NCBI GenBank assembly: GCA_027186245.1
Contig: CP114481.1
Coordinates: forward strand, 30,225,501 to 30,289,500
From: Coriaria nepalensis
Lineage: Eukaryota; Streptophyta; Magnoliopsida; Cucurbitales; Coriariaceae
Reading direction: 5' to 3'
DNA: 64,000 nucleotides
Under the pieces are notes generated by a model that was not told the DNA's origin, made no database searches, and worked only from the letters and a program-made list of their open reading frames with translations. This document shows positions 50,101 through 62,882 of this stretch, piece after piece. Within the stretch, counting starts at the first letter, position 1; each line of letters begins with the position of its first letter. A program made the position numbers and the translations under genes.

Positions 50101-50816
50101 CACTACAAACACAAGTTTTCTGCATAACTTGCAAATGATCAATGCAAGGAAAGTGTGCATTCGTTGAACCTTAAAATCATTTCATTGAGTCATTTCAAGT
50201 CAATATCTTATTTCAAAGAAATTTGAACGAGCACTATTTTTGCACTACAAATGCAAGTTTTGTGCATAACTTGCAAGTAATCAATGCAAGGAAAGTTTGC
50301 ATTCGTTTAACCTTAAAATCATTTCAATCAGTCATTTCAAGTCGATATCTTATTTCAAAGCAAGTCGAACGAATTCTATTTTTTCACTACAAACAGAAGT
50401 TTTGTGCATAACTTGCAAATGATCAATGCAAGGAAAGTGTGCATTCGTTTAACCTTAAAATCATTTCAATGAGTCATTTCAAGTCAATATCTTATTTCAA
50501 AGTAATTCGAACGAGCACTATTTTTGCACTACAAATGCAAGTTTTCGGCATAACTTGCAAATGATCAATGCAAGGAAAGTGTGCATTCGTTTTACCTTTA
50601 AATCATTTCAATGAGTCATTTCAAGTCAATAACTTATTTCAAAGCAAGTCGAACGAATTCAATTTTTGCACTACAAACACAAGTTTTGTGCATAACTTGC
50701 AAATGATCAATGCAAGGAAAGTGTGCATTCGTTTAACCTTAAAATCATTTCGACGAGTCATTTCAAGTCAATATCTTATTTCAAAGTAATTCGAACGACC
50801 ACTATTTTTGCACTAC
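47125..50816 (+). repeat. Second 26-monomer HOR, unit 2 (3692 bp)
   Basis: Shares its first eighteen monomers with unit 1 and all twenty-six with unit 3. Its last eight are F (CATTAG, GAGCCC), CTTAACATAATTTC form, B with TTTGAAG, CGTTGAACC form, G, ACAGAAG form, E, D. Private changes include ACAAAAGTTTTG near 49542 and CAATCAGTC near 50327. The series F to D matches the order at 8918-9911 in the first 26-monomer HOR apart from one monomer. Confidence 0.88.
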
Positions 50817-53800
50817 AAATGCAAGTTTTCGGCATAACTTGCAAATGATCAATGCAAGGAAAGTGTGCATTCGTTTTACCTTAAAATCATTTCAATGAGT
50901 CATTTCAAGTCAATATCTTATTTCAAAGAAATTTGAACGAGCACTATTTTTGCACTACAAATGCAAGTTTTGTGCATAACTTGCAAGTAATCAATGCAAG
51001 GAAAGTTTGCATTCGTTTAACCTTAAAATCATTTCAATGAGTCATTTCAAGTTGATATCTTATTTCAAAGCAAGTCGAACGAATTCTATTTTTGCACTAC
51101 AAACACACATTTTGAGCATAACTTGCAAATGATCAATGCAAGGAAAGTGTGCATTCGTTTAACCTTAAAATCATTTCAATGAGTCATTTCAAATCAATAA
51201 CTTATTTCAAAGCAAGTCGAACGAATTCTATTTTTGCACTACAAACACAAGTTTTGTGCATAACTTGCAAATGATCAATGCAAGGAAAGTGTGCATTCGT
51301 TTAACCTTAAAATCATTTCAATGAGTCATTTCAAGTCAATAACTTATTTCAAAGCAAATCGAACGAATTCAATTTTTGCACTACAAACACAAGTTTTGTG
51401 CATAACTTGCAAATGATCAACGCAAGGAATGTGTGCATTCGTTTAACCTTAAAATCATTTCAAAGAGACATTTCAAGTCAATATCTTATTTCAAAGTAAT
51501 TCGAACGAGCACTATTTTTGCACTACAAATGCAAGTTTTCTGCATAACTTGCACATGATCAATGCAAGGAAACTGTGCATTCGTTTAACCTTATAATCAT
51601 TTCAATGTGTCATTTCAAGTCAATAACTTATTTCAAAGCAAGTCGAACGAATTCTATTTTTGCACTACAAACAGAAGTTTTTTGCATAACTTCCAAATGA
51701 TCAATGCAAGGAAAGTCTGCATTCGTTTAATCTTTAAATCATTTCAATGAGTCATTTCAAGTCAATATCTTATTTCAAAGCAAGTCGAACGAATTCAATT
51801 TTTGCACTACAAACACAAGTTTTGTGCATAACTTGCAAATGATCAACGCAAGGAATGTGTGCATTCGTTTAACCTTAAAATCATTTCAATGAGTCATTTC
51901 AAGTCAATATCTTATTTCAAAGTAATTCGAACGACCACTATTTTTGCACTACAAATGCAAGTTTTCTGCATAACTTGCACATGATCAATGCAAGGAAACT
52001 GTGCATTCGTTTAACCTTATAATCATTTCAATGTGTCATTTCAAGTCAATAACTTATTTCAAAGCAAGTCGAACGAATTCTATTTTTGCACTACAAACAC
52101 AAGTTTTGTGCATAACTTGCAAGTGATCAATGCAAGGAAAGTGTGCATTCGTTTAACCTTAAAATCATTTCAATGAGTCATTTCAAGTCAATAACTTATT
52201 TCAAAGCAAGTCGAACGAATTCTATTTTTGCACTACAAACAGAAGTTTTTTGCATAACTGGCAAATGATCAATGCAAGGAAAGTGTGCATTCGTTTAACC
52301 TTTAAATCATTTCAATGAGTCATTTCAAGTCAATAACTTATTTCAAAGCAAATCGAACGAATTCAATTTTTGCACTACAAACACAAGTTTTGTGCATAAC
52401 TTGCAAATGATCAACGCAAGGAATGTGTGCATTCGTTTAACCTTAAAATCATTTCAAAGAGACATTTCAAGTCAATATCTTATTTCAAAGTAATTCGAAC
52501 GAGCACTATTTTTGCACTACAAATGCAAGTTTTGTGCATAACTTGCACATGATCAATGCAAGGAAACTGTGCATTCGTTTAACCTTAAAATCATTTCAAT
52601 GTGTCATTTCAAGTCAATAACTTATTACAAAGCAAGTCGAACGAATTCTATTTTTTCACTACAAACACAAGTTTTGTGCATAACTTGCAAATGATCAATG
52701 CAAGGAAAGTGTGCATTCGTTTAACCTTAAAATCATTTCAATGAGTCATTTCAAGTCAATATCTTATTTCAAAGTAATTCGAACGAGCACTATTTTTGCA
52801 CTACAAATGCAAGTTTTCGGCATAACTTGCAAATGATCAATGCAAGGAAAGTGTGCATTCGTTTTACCTTTAAATCATTTCAATGAGTCATTTCAAGTCA
52901 ATAACTTATTTCAAAGCAAGTCGAACGAATTCAATTTTTGCACTACAAACACAAGTTTTGTGCATAACTTGCAAAGGATCAATGCAAGGAAAGTGTGCAT
53001 TCGTTTAACCTTAAAATCATTTCGACGAGTCATTTCAAGTCAATATCTTATTTCAAAGTAATTCGAACGAGCACTATTTTTGCACTACAAATGCAAGTTT
53101 TCGGCATAACTTGCAAATGATCAATGCAAGGAAAGTGTGCATTCGTTTTACCTTTAAATCATTTCAATGAGTCATTTCAAGTCAATAACTTATTTCAAAG
53201 CAAGTCAAACGAATTCTATTTTTGCACTACAAACACAAGTTTTGTGCATAACTTGCAAATGATCAATGCAAGGAAAGTGTGCATTCGGTTAACCTTAAAA
53301 TCATTTCAATGAGTCATTTCAAGTCAATATCTTATTTCAAAGTAATTCGAACGACCACTATTTTTGCACTACAAACACAAGTTTTGTGCATAACTTGCAA
53401 ATGATCAATGCAAGGAAAATGTGCATTAGTTTAACCTTAAAATCATTTCAATGAGTCATTTCAAGTCAATATCTTATTTGAAAGTAATTTGAACGAGCCC
53501 TATTTTTGCACTACAAATGCAAGTTTTCTGCATAACTTGCAAATGATCAATGCAAGGAAAGTGTGCATTCGTTTAACCTTAACATAATTTCAATGAGTCA
53601 TTTCAAGTCAATAACTTATTTCAAAGCAAGTCGAACGAATTCTATTTTTGCACTACAAACACAAGTTTTGTGCATAACTTGCAAGTGATCAATGCAAGGA
53701 AAGTGTGCATTCGTTTAACCTTAAAATCATTTCAATGAGTCATTTGAAGTCAATAACTTATTTCAAAGCAAGTCGAACGAATTCTATTTTTGCACTACAA

Positions 53801-54508
53801 ACACAAGTTTTCTGCATAACTTGCAAATGATCAATGCAAGGAAAGTGTGCATTCGTTGAACCTTAAAATCATTTCATTGAGTCATTTCAAGTCAATATCT
53901 TATTTCAAAGAAATTTGAACGAGCACTATTTTTGCACTACAAATGCAAGTTTTGTGCATAACTTGCAAGTAATCAATGCAAGGAAAGTTTGCATTCGTTT
54001 AACCTTAAAATCATTTCAATGAGTCATTTCAAGTCGATATCTTATTTCAAAGCAAGTCGAACGAATTCTATTTTTTCACTACAAACAGAAGTTTTGTGCA
54101 TAACTTGCAAATGATCAATGCAAGGAAAGTGTGCATTCGTTTAACCTTAAAATCATTTCAATGAGTCATTTCAAGTCAATATCTTATTTCAAAGTAATTC
54201 GAACGAGCACTATTTTTGCACTACAAATGCAAGTTTTCGGCATAACTTGCAAATGATCAATGCAAGGAAAGTGTGCATTCGTTTTACCTTTAAATCATTT
54301 CAATGAGTCATTTCAAGTCAATAACTTATTTCAAAGCAAGTCGAACGAATTCAATTTTTGCACTACAAACACAAGTTTTGTGCATAACTTGCAAATGATC
54401 AATGCAAGGAAAGTGTGCATTCGTTTAACCTTAAAATCATTTCGACGAGTCATTTCAAGTCAATATCTTATTTCAAAGTAATTCGAACGACCACTATTTT
54501 TGCACTAC
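50817..54508 (+). repeat. Second 26-monomer HOR, unit 3 (3692 bp)
   Basis: Nearly identical to unit 2 along its whole length; the differences I noticed are single bases, for example GGAAAATGTGC near 53413. It shares GCAAAGGATC (near 52974) with unit 1 (near 45590), while unit 2 has GCAAATGATC there. Variants are therefore exchanged among the three units rather than following a simple copy order. Confidence 0.88.
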
Positions 54509-55076
54509 AAATGCAAGTTTTCGGCATAACTTGCAAATGATCAATGCAAGGAAAGTGTGCATTCGTTTTACCTTAAAATCATTTCAATGAGTCATTTCAA
54601 GTCAATATCTTATTTCAAAGAAATTTGAACGAGCACTATTTTTGCACTACAAATGCAAGTTTTGTGCATAACTTGCAAGTAATCAATGCAAGGAAAGTTT
54701 GCATTCGTTTAACCTTAAAATCATTTCAATGAGTCATTTCAAGTTGATATCTTATTTCAAAGCAAGTCGAACGAATTCTATTTTTGCACTACAAACACAC
54801 ATTTTGAGCATAACTTGCAAATGATCAATGCAAGGAAAGTGTGCATTCGTTTAACCTTAAAATCATTTCAATGAGTCATTTCAAATCAATAACTTATTTC
54901 AAAGCAAGTCGAACGAATTCTATTTTTGCACTACAAACACAAGTTTTGTGCATAACTTGCAAATGATCAATGCAAGGAAAGTGTGCATTCGTTTAACCTT
55001 AAAATCATTTCAATGAGTCATTTCAAGTCAATATCTTATTTCAAAGTAATTCGAACGAGCACTATTTTTGCACTAC
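54509..55076 (+). repeat. Partial fourth unit and transition to 11-monomer HOR
   Basis: Four monomers continue the 3692-bp series: E-like, G, ACACACATTTTGAGC form and AAATG form. In the fourth the match breaks inside the monomer. Here it has CAATATCTT and AGTAATTCG, where earlier units have CAATAACTT and AGCAAATCG. The join thus lies between about 54960 and 55035, again in the right half of a monomer. Confidence 0.78.
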
Positions 55077-56638
55077 AAATGCAAGTTTTCGGCATAACTT
55101 GCAAATGATCAATGCAAGGAAAGTGTGCATTCGTTTTACCTTTAAATCATTTCAATGAGTCATTTCAAGTCAATAACTTATTTCAAAGCAAGTCGAACGA
55201 ATTCAATTTTTGCACTTCAAACACAAGTTTTGTGCATAACTTGCAAATGATCAATGCAAGGAAAGTGTGCATTCGTTTAACCTTAAAATCATTTCGACGA
55301 GTCATTTCAAGTCAATATCTTATTTCAAAGTAATTCGAACGAGCACTATTTTTGCACTACAAATGCAAGTTTTCGGCATAACTTGCAAATGATCAATGCA
55401 AGGAAAGTGTGCATTCGTTTTACCTTTAAATCATTTCAATGAGTCATTTCAAGTCAATAACTTATTTCAAAGCAAGTCGAACGAATTCTATTTTTGCACT
55501 ACAAACACAAGTTTTGTGCATAACTTGCAAATGATCAATGCAAGGAAAGTGTGCATTCGTTTAACCTTAAAATCATTTCAATGAGTCATTTCAAGTCAAT
55601 ATCTTATTTCAAAGTAATTCGAACGACCACTATTTTTGCACTACAAACACAAGTTTTGTGCATAACTTGCAAATGATCAATGCAAGGAAAGTGTGCATTA
55701 GTTTAACCTTAAAATCATTTCAATGAGTCATTTCAAGTCAATATCTTATTTGAAAGTAATTTGAACGAGCCCTATTTTTGCACTACAAATGCAAGTTTTC
55801 TGCATAACTTGCAAATGATCAATGCAAGGAAAGTGTGCATTCGTTTAACCTTAAAATAATTTCAATGAGTCATTTCAAGTCAATAACTTATTTCAAAGCA
55901 AGTCGAACGAATTCTATTTTTGCACTACAAACACAAGTTTTGTGCATAACTTGCAAGTGATCAATGCAAGAAAAGTGTGCATTCGTTTAACCTTAAAATC
56001 ATTTCAATGAGTCATTTCAAGTCAATAACTTATTTCAAAGCAAGTCGAACGAATTCTATTTTTGCACTACAAACACAAGTTATCTGCATAACTTGCAAAT
56101 GATCAGTGCAAGGAAAGTGTGCATTCGTTTAACCTTAAAATCATTTCAATGAGTCATTTCAAGTCAATATCTTATTTCAAAGAAATTTGAACGAGCACTA
56201 TTTTTGCACTACAAATGCAAGTTTTGTGCATAACTTGCAAGTAATCAATGCAAGGAAAGTTTGCATTCGTTTAACCTTAAAATCATTTCAATGAGTCATT
56301 TCAAGTTGATATCTTATTTCAAAGCAAGTCGAACGAATTCTATTTTTGCACTACAAACACACGTTTTGTGCATAACTTGCAAATGATCAATGCAAGGAAA
56401 GTGTGCATTCGTTTAACCTTAAAATCATTTCAATGAGTCATTTCAAATCAATAACTTATTTCAAAGCAAGTCGAACGAATTCTGTTTTTGCACTACAAAC
56501 ACAAGTTTTGTGCATAACTTGCAAATGATCAATGCAAGGAAAGTGTGCATTCGTTTAACCTTAAAATCATTTCAATGAGTCATTTCAAGTCAATATCTTA
56601 TTTCAAAGTAATTCGAACGAGCACTATTTTTGCACTAC
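55077..56638 (+). repeat. 11-monomer HOR unit 1 (1562 bp)
   Basis: Order: E, D, E, AAATG form ending GACCAC, F, AATAATTTC form, B, CTGC form, G, ACACACGTTTTG form, CTGTTTTTGC form. GCACTTCAAACAC at 55213 recurs at 56775 and 58337 (1562 bp steps). Private changes include GTTATCTGC near 56090 and GATCAGTGC near 56103. Its monomer series resembles the end of the second 26-monomer HOR with part removed. Confidence 0.88.
55645..55786 (+). repeat. Reference type F monomer
   Basis: Type F starts AAACACAAG with CTTGCAAATGATC. It is marked by GTGCATTAGTTTAACC, which loses the CpG of CATTCG, and by TTATTTGAAAGTAATTTGAACGAGCCC at its 3' end (split: TTATTTGAAAG, TAATTTG, GAGCCC). It is found about fifteen times: 5.2, 8.9, 12.6, 25.0, 31.7, 35.2, 40.5, 49.7, 53.4, 55.6, 57.2, 58.8, 60.8, 61.5 and 62.2 kb. 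It becomes more frequent toward the right end. Confidence 0.85.
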
Positions 56639-58200
56639 AAATGCAAGTTTTCGGCATAACTTGCAAATGATCAATGCAAGGAAAGTGTGCATTCGTTTTA
56701 CCTTTAAATCATTTCAATGAGTCATTTCAAGTCAATAACTTATTTCAAAGCAAGTCGAACGAATTCAATTTTTGCACTTCAAACACAAGTTTTGTGCATA
56801 ACTTGCAAATGATCAATGCAAGGAAAGTGTGCATTCGTTTAACCTTAAAATCATTTCGACGAGTCATTTCAAGTCAATATCTTATTTCAAAGTAATTCGA
56901 ACGAGCACTATTTTTGCACTACAAATGCAAGTTTTCGGCATAACTTGCAAATGATCAATGCAAGGAAAGTGTGCATTCGTTTTACCTTTAAATCATTTCA
57001 ATGAGTCATTTCAAGTCAATAACTTATTTCAAAGCAAGTCGAACGAATTCTATTTTCGCACTACAAACACAAGTTTTGTGCATAACTTGCAAATGATCAA
57101 TGCAAGGAAAGTGTGCATTCGTTTAACCTTAAAATCATTTCAATGAGTCATTTCAAGTCAATATCTTATTTCAAAGTAATTCGAACGACCACTATTTTTG
57201 CACTACAAACACAAGTTTTGTGCATAACTTGCAAATGATCAATGCAAGGAAAGTGTGCATTAGTTTAACCTTAAAATCATTTCAATGAGTCATTTCAAGT
57301 CAATATCTTATTTGAAAGTAATTTGAACGAGCCCTATTTTTGCACTACAAATGCAAGTTTTCTGCATAACTTGCAAATGATCAATGCAAGGAAAGTGTGC
57401 ATTCGTTTAACCTTAAAATAATTTCAATGAGTCATTTCAAGTCAATAACTTATTTCAAAGCAAGTCGAACGAATTCTATTTTTGCACTACAAACACAAGT
57501 TTTGTGCATAACTTGCAAGTGATCAATGCAAGAAAAGTGTGCATTCGTTTAACCTTAAAATCATTTCAATGAGTCATTTGAAGTCAATAACTTATTTCAA
57601 AGCAAGTCGAACGAATTCTATTTTTGCACTACAAACACAAGTTATCTGCATAACTTGCAAATGATCAATGCAAGAAAAGTGTGCATTCGTTGAACCTTAA
57701 AATCATTTCATTGAGTCATTTCAAGTCAATATCTTATTTCAAAGAAATTTGAACGATCACTATTTTTGCACTACAAATGCAAGTTTTGTGCATAACTTGC
57801 AAGTAATCAATGCAAGGAAAGTTTGCATTCGTTTAACCTTAAAATCATTTCAATGAGTCATTTCAAGTTGATATCTTATTTCAAAGCAAGTCGAACGAAT
57901 TCTATTTTTGCACTACAAACACACGTTTTGTGCATAACTTGCAAATGATCAATGCAAGGAAAGTGTGCATTCATTTAACCTTAAAATCATTTCAATGAGT
58001 CATTTCAAATCAATAACTTATTTCAAAGCAAGTCGAACGAATTCTGTTTTTGCACTACAAACACAAGTTTTGTGCATAACTTGCAAATGATCAATGCAAG
58101 GAAAGTGTGCATTCGTTTAACCTTAAAATCATTTCAATGAGTCATTTCAAGTCAATATCTTATTTCAAAGTAATTCGAACGAGCACTATTTTTGCACTAC
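56639..58200 (+). repeat. 11-monomer HOR unit 2 (1562 bp)
   Basis: Same order as unit 1. Private variants are CTATTTTCGCAC near 57056, GAACGATCAC near 57752 and CATTCATTTAACC near 57970. It has the CGTTGAACC and TTTCATTGAG form, shared with the next unit, where unit 1 has the plain form. GCAAGAAAAGTG occurs in two monomers. Confidence 0.87.
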
Positions 58201-60188
58201 AAATGCAAGTTTTCGGCATAACTTGCAAATGATCAATGCAAGGAAAGTGTGCATTCGTTTTACCTTTAAATCATTTCAATGAGTCATTTCAAGTCAATAA
58301 CTTATTTCAAAGCAAGTCGAACGAATTCAATTTTTGCACTTCAAACACAAGTTTTGTGCATAACTTGCAAATGATCAATGCAAGGAAAGTGTGCATTCGT
58401 TTAACCTTAAAATCATTTCGACGAGTCATTTCAAGTCAATATCTTATTTCAAAGTAATTCGAACGAGCACTATTTTTGCACTACAAATGCAAGTTTTCGG
58501 CATAACTTGCAAATGATCAATGCAAGGAAAGTGTGCATTCGTTTTACCTTTAAATCATTTCAATGAGTCATTTCAAGTCAATAACTTATTTCAAAGCAAG
58601 TCGAACGAATTCTATTTTTGCACTACAAACACAAGTTTTGTGCATAACTTGCAAATGATCAATGCAAGGAAAGTGTGCATTCGTTTAACCTTAAAATCAT
58701 TTCAATGAGTCATTTCAAGTCAATATCTTATTTCAAAGTAATTCGAACGACCACTATTTTTGCACTACAAACACAAGTTTTGTGCATAACTTGCAAATGA
58801 TCAATGCAAGGAAAGTGTGCATTAGTTTAACCTTAAAATCATTTCAATGAGTCATTTCAAGTCAATATCTTATTTGAAAGTAATTTGAACGAGCCCTATT
58901 TTTGCACTACAAATGCAAGTTTTCTGCATAACTTGCAAATGATCAATGCAAGGAAAGTGTGCATTCGTTTAACCTTAAAATAATTTCAATGAGTCATTTC
59001 AAGTCAATAACTTATTTCAAAGCAAGTCGAACGAATTCTATTTTTGCACTACAAACACAAGTTTTGTGCATAACTTGCAAGTGATCAATGCAAGAAAAGT
59101 GTGCATTCGTTTAACCTTAAAATCATTTCAATGAGTCATTTGAAGTCAATAACTTATTTCAAAGCAAGTCGAACGAATTCTATTTTTGCACTACAAACAC
59201 AAGTTTTCTGCATAACTTGCAAATGATCAATGCAAGAAAAGTGTGCATTCGTTGAACCTTAAAATCATTTCATTGAGTCATTTCAAGTCAATATCTTATT
59301 TCAAAGAAATTTGAACGAGCACTATTTTTGCACTACAAATGCAAGTTTTGTGCATAACTTGCAAGTAATCAATGCAAGGAAAGTGTGCATTCGTTTAACC
59401 TTAAAATAATTTCAATGAGTCATTTCAAGTCAATAACTTATTTCAAAGCAAGTCGAACGAATTCTATTTTTGCACTACAAACACAAGTTTTGTGCATAAC
59501 TTGCAAGTGATCAATGCAAGAAAAGTGTGCATTCGTTTAACCTTAAAATCATTTCAATGAGTCATTTCAAATCAATAACTTATTTCAAAGCAAGTCGAAC
59601 GAATTCTGTTTTTGCACTACAAACACAAGTTTTGTGCATAACTTGCAAATGATCAATGCAAGGAAAGTGTGCATTCGTTTAACCTTAAAATCATTTCAAT
59701 GAGTCATTTCAAGTCAATATCTTATTTCAAAGAAATTTGAACGAGCACTATTTTTGCACTACAAATGCAAGTTTTGTGCATAACTTGCAAGTAATCAATG
59801 CAAGGAAAGTTTGCATTCGTTTAACCTTAAAATCATTTCAATGAGTCATTTCAAGTTGATATCTTATTTCAAAGCAAGTCGAACGAATTCTATTTTTGCA
59901 CTACAAACACACGTTTTGTGCATAACTTGCAAATGATCAATGCAAGGAAAGTGTGCATTCGTTTAACCTTAAAATCATTTCAATGAGTCATTTCAAATCA
60001 ATAACTTATTTCAAAGCAAGTCGAACGAATTCTGTTTTTGCACTACAAACACAAGTTTTGTGCATAACTTGCAAATGATCAATGCAAGGAAAGTGTGCAT
60101 TCGTTTAACCTTAAAATCATTTCAATGAGTCATTTCAAGTCAATATCTTATTTCAAAGTAATTCGAACGAGCACTATTTTTGCACTAC
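58201..60188 (+). repeat. 11-monomer HOR expanded to 14 monomers (1988 bp)
   Basis: Begins E, D, E, AAATG form, F, AATAATTTC form, B, CTGC form, G-left like units 1 and 2. It then contains three extra monomers: G-left/AATAATTTC-right at 59337, B at 59479 and CTGTTTTTGC form at 59621. The final G, ACACACGTTTTG, CTGTTTTTGC series follows. The monomer at 59337-59478 is a visible recombinant, with CTTGCAAGTAATC on the left and TTAAAATAATTTC on the right. That is the expected product of misaligned exchange. Confidence 0.85.
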
Positions 60189-60898
60189 AAATGCAAGTTT
60201 TCGGCATAACTTGCAAATGATCAATGCAAGGAAAGTGTGCATTCGTTTTACCTTTAAATCATTTCAATGAGTCATTTCAAGTCAATAACTTATTTCAAAG
60301 CAAGTCGAACGAATTCAATTTTTGCACTTCAAACACAAGTTTTGTGCATAACTTGCAAATGATCAATGCAAGGAAAGTGTGCATTCGTTTAACCTTAAAA
60401 TCATTTCGACGAGTCATTTCAAGTCAATATCTTATTTCAAAGTAATTCGAACGAGCACTATTTTTGCACTACAAATGCAAGTTTTCGGCATAACTTGCAA
60501 ATGATCAATGCAAGGAAAGTGTGCATTCGTTTTACCTTTAAATCATTTCAATGAGTCATTTCAAGTCAATAACTTATTTCAAAGCAAGTCGAACGAATTC
60601 TATTTTTGCACTACAAACACAAGTTTTGTGCATAACTTGCAAATGATCAATGCAAGGAAAGTGTGCATTCGTTTAACCTTAAAATCATTTCAATGAGTCA
60701 TTTCAAGTCAATATCTTATTTCAAAGTAATTCGAACGACCACTATTTTTGCACTACAAACACAAGTTTTGTGCATAACTTGCAAATGATCAATGCAAGGA
60801 AAGTGTGCATTAGTTTAACCTTAAAATCATTTCAATGAGTCATTTCAAGTCAATATCTTATTTGAAAGTAATTTGAACGAGCCCTATTTTTGCACTAC
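60189..60898 (+). repeat. 5-monomer HOR unit 1 (710 bp)
   Basis: E, D, E, AAATG form, F. It is the first five monomers of the 11-monomer unit, kept with the GCACTTCAAACAC mark at about 60325. The next monomer is E again instead of the AATAATTTC form, so the unit has shrunk to five. Confidence 0.86.
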
Positions 60899-61608
60899 AA
60901 ATGCAAGTTTTCGGCATAACTTGCAAATGATCAATGCAAGGAAAGTGTGCATTCGTTTTACCTTTAAATCATTTCAATGAGTCATTTCAAGTCAATAACT
61001 TATTTCAAAGCAAGTCGAACGAATTCAATTTTTGCACTACAAACACAAGTTTTGTGCATAACTTGCAAATGATCAATGCAAGGAAAGTGTGCATTCGTTT
61101 AACCTTAAAATCATTTCGACGAGTCATTTCAAGTCAATATCTTATTTCAAAGTAATTCGAACGACCACTATTTTTGCACTACAAATGCAAGTTTTCGGCA
61201 TAACTTGCAAATGATCAATGCAAGGAAAGTGTGCATTCGTTTTACCTTTAAATCATTTCAATGAGTCATTTCAAGTCAATAACTTATTTCAAAGCAAGTC
61301 AAACGAATTCTATTTTTGCACTACAAACACAAGTTTTGTGCATAACTTGCAAATGATCAATGCAAGGAAAGTGTGCATTCGTTTAACCTTAAAATCATTT
61401 CAATGAGTCATTTCAAGTCAATATCTTATTTCAAAGTAATTTGAACGACCACTATTTTTGCACTACAAACACAAGTTTTGTGCATAACTTGCAAATGATC
61501 AATGCAAGGAAAGTGTGCATTAGTTTAACCTTAAAATCATTTCAATGAGTCATTTCAAGTCAATATCTTATTTGAAAGTAATTTGAACGAGCCCTATTTT
61601 TGCACTAC
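60899..61608 (+). repeat. 5-monomer HOR unit 2 (710 bp)
   Basis: E, D, E, AAATG form, F at an offset of 710 bp. It has GCACTACAAACAC in place of GCACTTCAAACAC, GTCAAACG in the second E and AATTTGAACGACCAC in the AAATG form. These marks are shared with unit 3. Confidence 0.86.
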
Positions 61609-62318
61609 AAATGCAAGTTTTGTGCATAACTTGCAAGTAATCAATGCAAGGAAAGTTTGCATTCGTTTAACCTTAAAATCATTTCAATGAGTCATTTCAA
61701 GTCGATATCTTATTTCAAAGTAATTTGAACGACCACTATTTTTGCACTACAAACACAAGTTTTGTGCATAACTTGCAAATGATCAATGCAAGGAAAGTGT
61801 GCATTCGTTTAACCTTAAAATCATTTCGACGAGTCATTTCAAGTCAATATCTTATTTCAAAGTAATTCGAATGACCACTATTTTTGCACTACAAATGCAA
61901 GTTTTCGGCATAACTTGCAAATGATCAATGCAAGGAAAGTGTGCATTCGTTTTACCTTTAAATCATTTCAATGAGTCATTTCAAGTCAATAACTTATTTC
62001 AAAGCAAGTCAAACGAATTCTATTTTTGCACTACAAACACAAGTTTTGTGCATAACTTGCAAATGATCAATGCAAGGAAAGTGTGCATTCGTTTAACCTT
62101 AAAATCATTTCAATGAGTCATTTCAAGTCAATATCTTATTTCAAAGTAATTTGAACGACCACTATTTTTGCACTACAAACACAAGTTTTGTGCATAACTT
62201 GCAAATGATCAATGCAAGGAAAGTGTGCATTAGTTTAACCTTAAAATCATTTCAATGAGTCATTTCAAGTCAATATCTTATTTGAAAGTAATTTGAACGA
62301 GCCCTATTTTTGCACTAC
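61609..62318 (+). repeat. 5-monomer HOR unit 3 (710 bp), first E replaced by G
   Basis: G (CTTGCAAGTAATC, CAAGTCGATATC, ending AATTTGAACGACCAC), D, E, AAATG form, F. Four of five monomers follow unit 2 at 710 bp. The first is a G monomer whose right end carries the GACCAC form, so it is a composite. CGAATGACCAC near 61868 is private. Confidence 0.83.
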
Positions 62319-62882
62319 AAATGCAAGTTTTCTGCATAACTTGCAAATGATCAATGCAAGGAAAGTGTGCATTCGTTTAACCTTAAAATCATTGCAATGA
62401 GTCATTTCAAGTCAATAACTTATTTCAAAGCAAGTCGAACGAATTCTATTTTTGCACTACAAACACAAGTTTTGTGCATAACTTGCAAGTGATCAATGCA
62501 AGGAAAGTGTGCATTCGTTTAACCTTAAAATCATTTCAATGAGTCATTTGAAGTCAATAACTTATTTCAAAGCAAGTCGAACGAATTCTATTTTTGCACT
62601 ACAAACACAAGTTTTGTGCATAACTTGCAAATGATCAATGCAAGGAAAGTGTGCATTCGTTGAACCTTAAAATCATTTCATTGAGTCATTTCAAGTCAAT
62701 ATCTTATTTCAAAGAAATTTGAACGAGCACTATTTTTGCACTACAAATGCAAGTTTTGTGCATAACTTGCAAGTAATCAATGCAAGGAAAGTTTGCATTC
62801 GTTTAACCTTAAAATCATTTCAATGAGTCATTTCAAGTCGATATCTTATTTCAAAGCAAGTCGAACGAATTCTATTTACTAC
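62319..62882 (+). repeat. Remnant of the 11-monomer order, with a 138-bp monomer
   Basis: CTGC form with ATTGCAATG, B with TTTGAAG, CGTTGAACC form and G: the middle part of the 11-monomer series. The G monomer at 62745-62882 is 138 bp, because CTATTTTTGCACTAC has lost four bases and reads CTATTTACTAC. This is the only 4-bp length change found in the window and it shifts the monomer phase. Confidence 0.83.
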
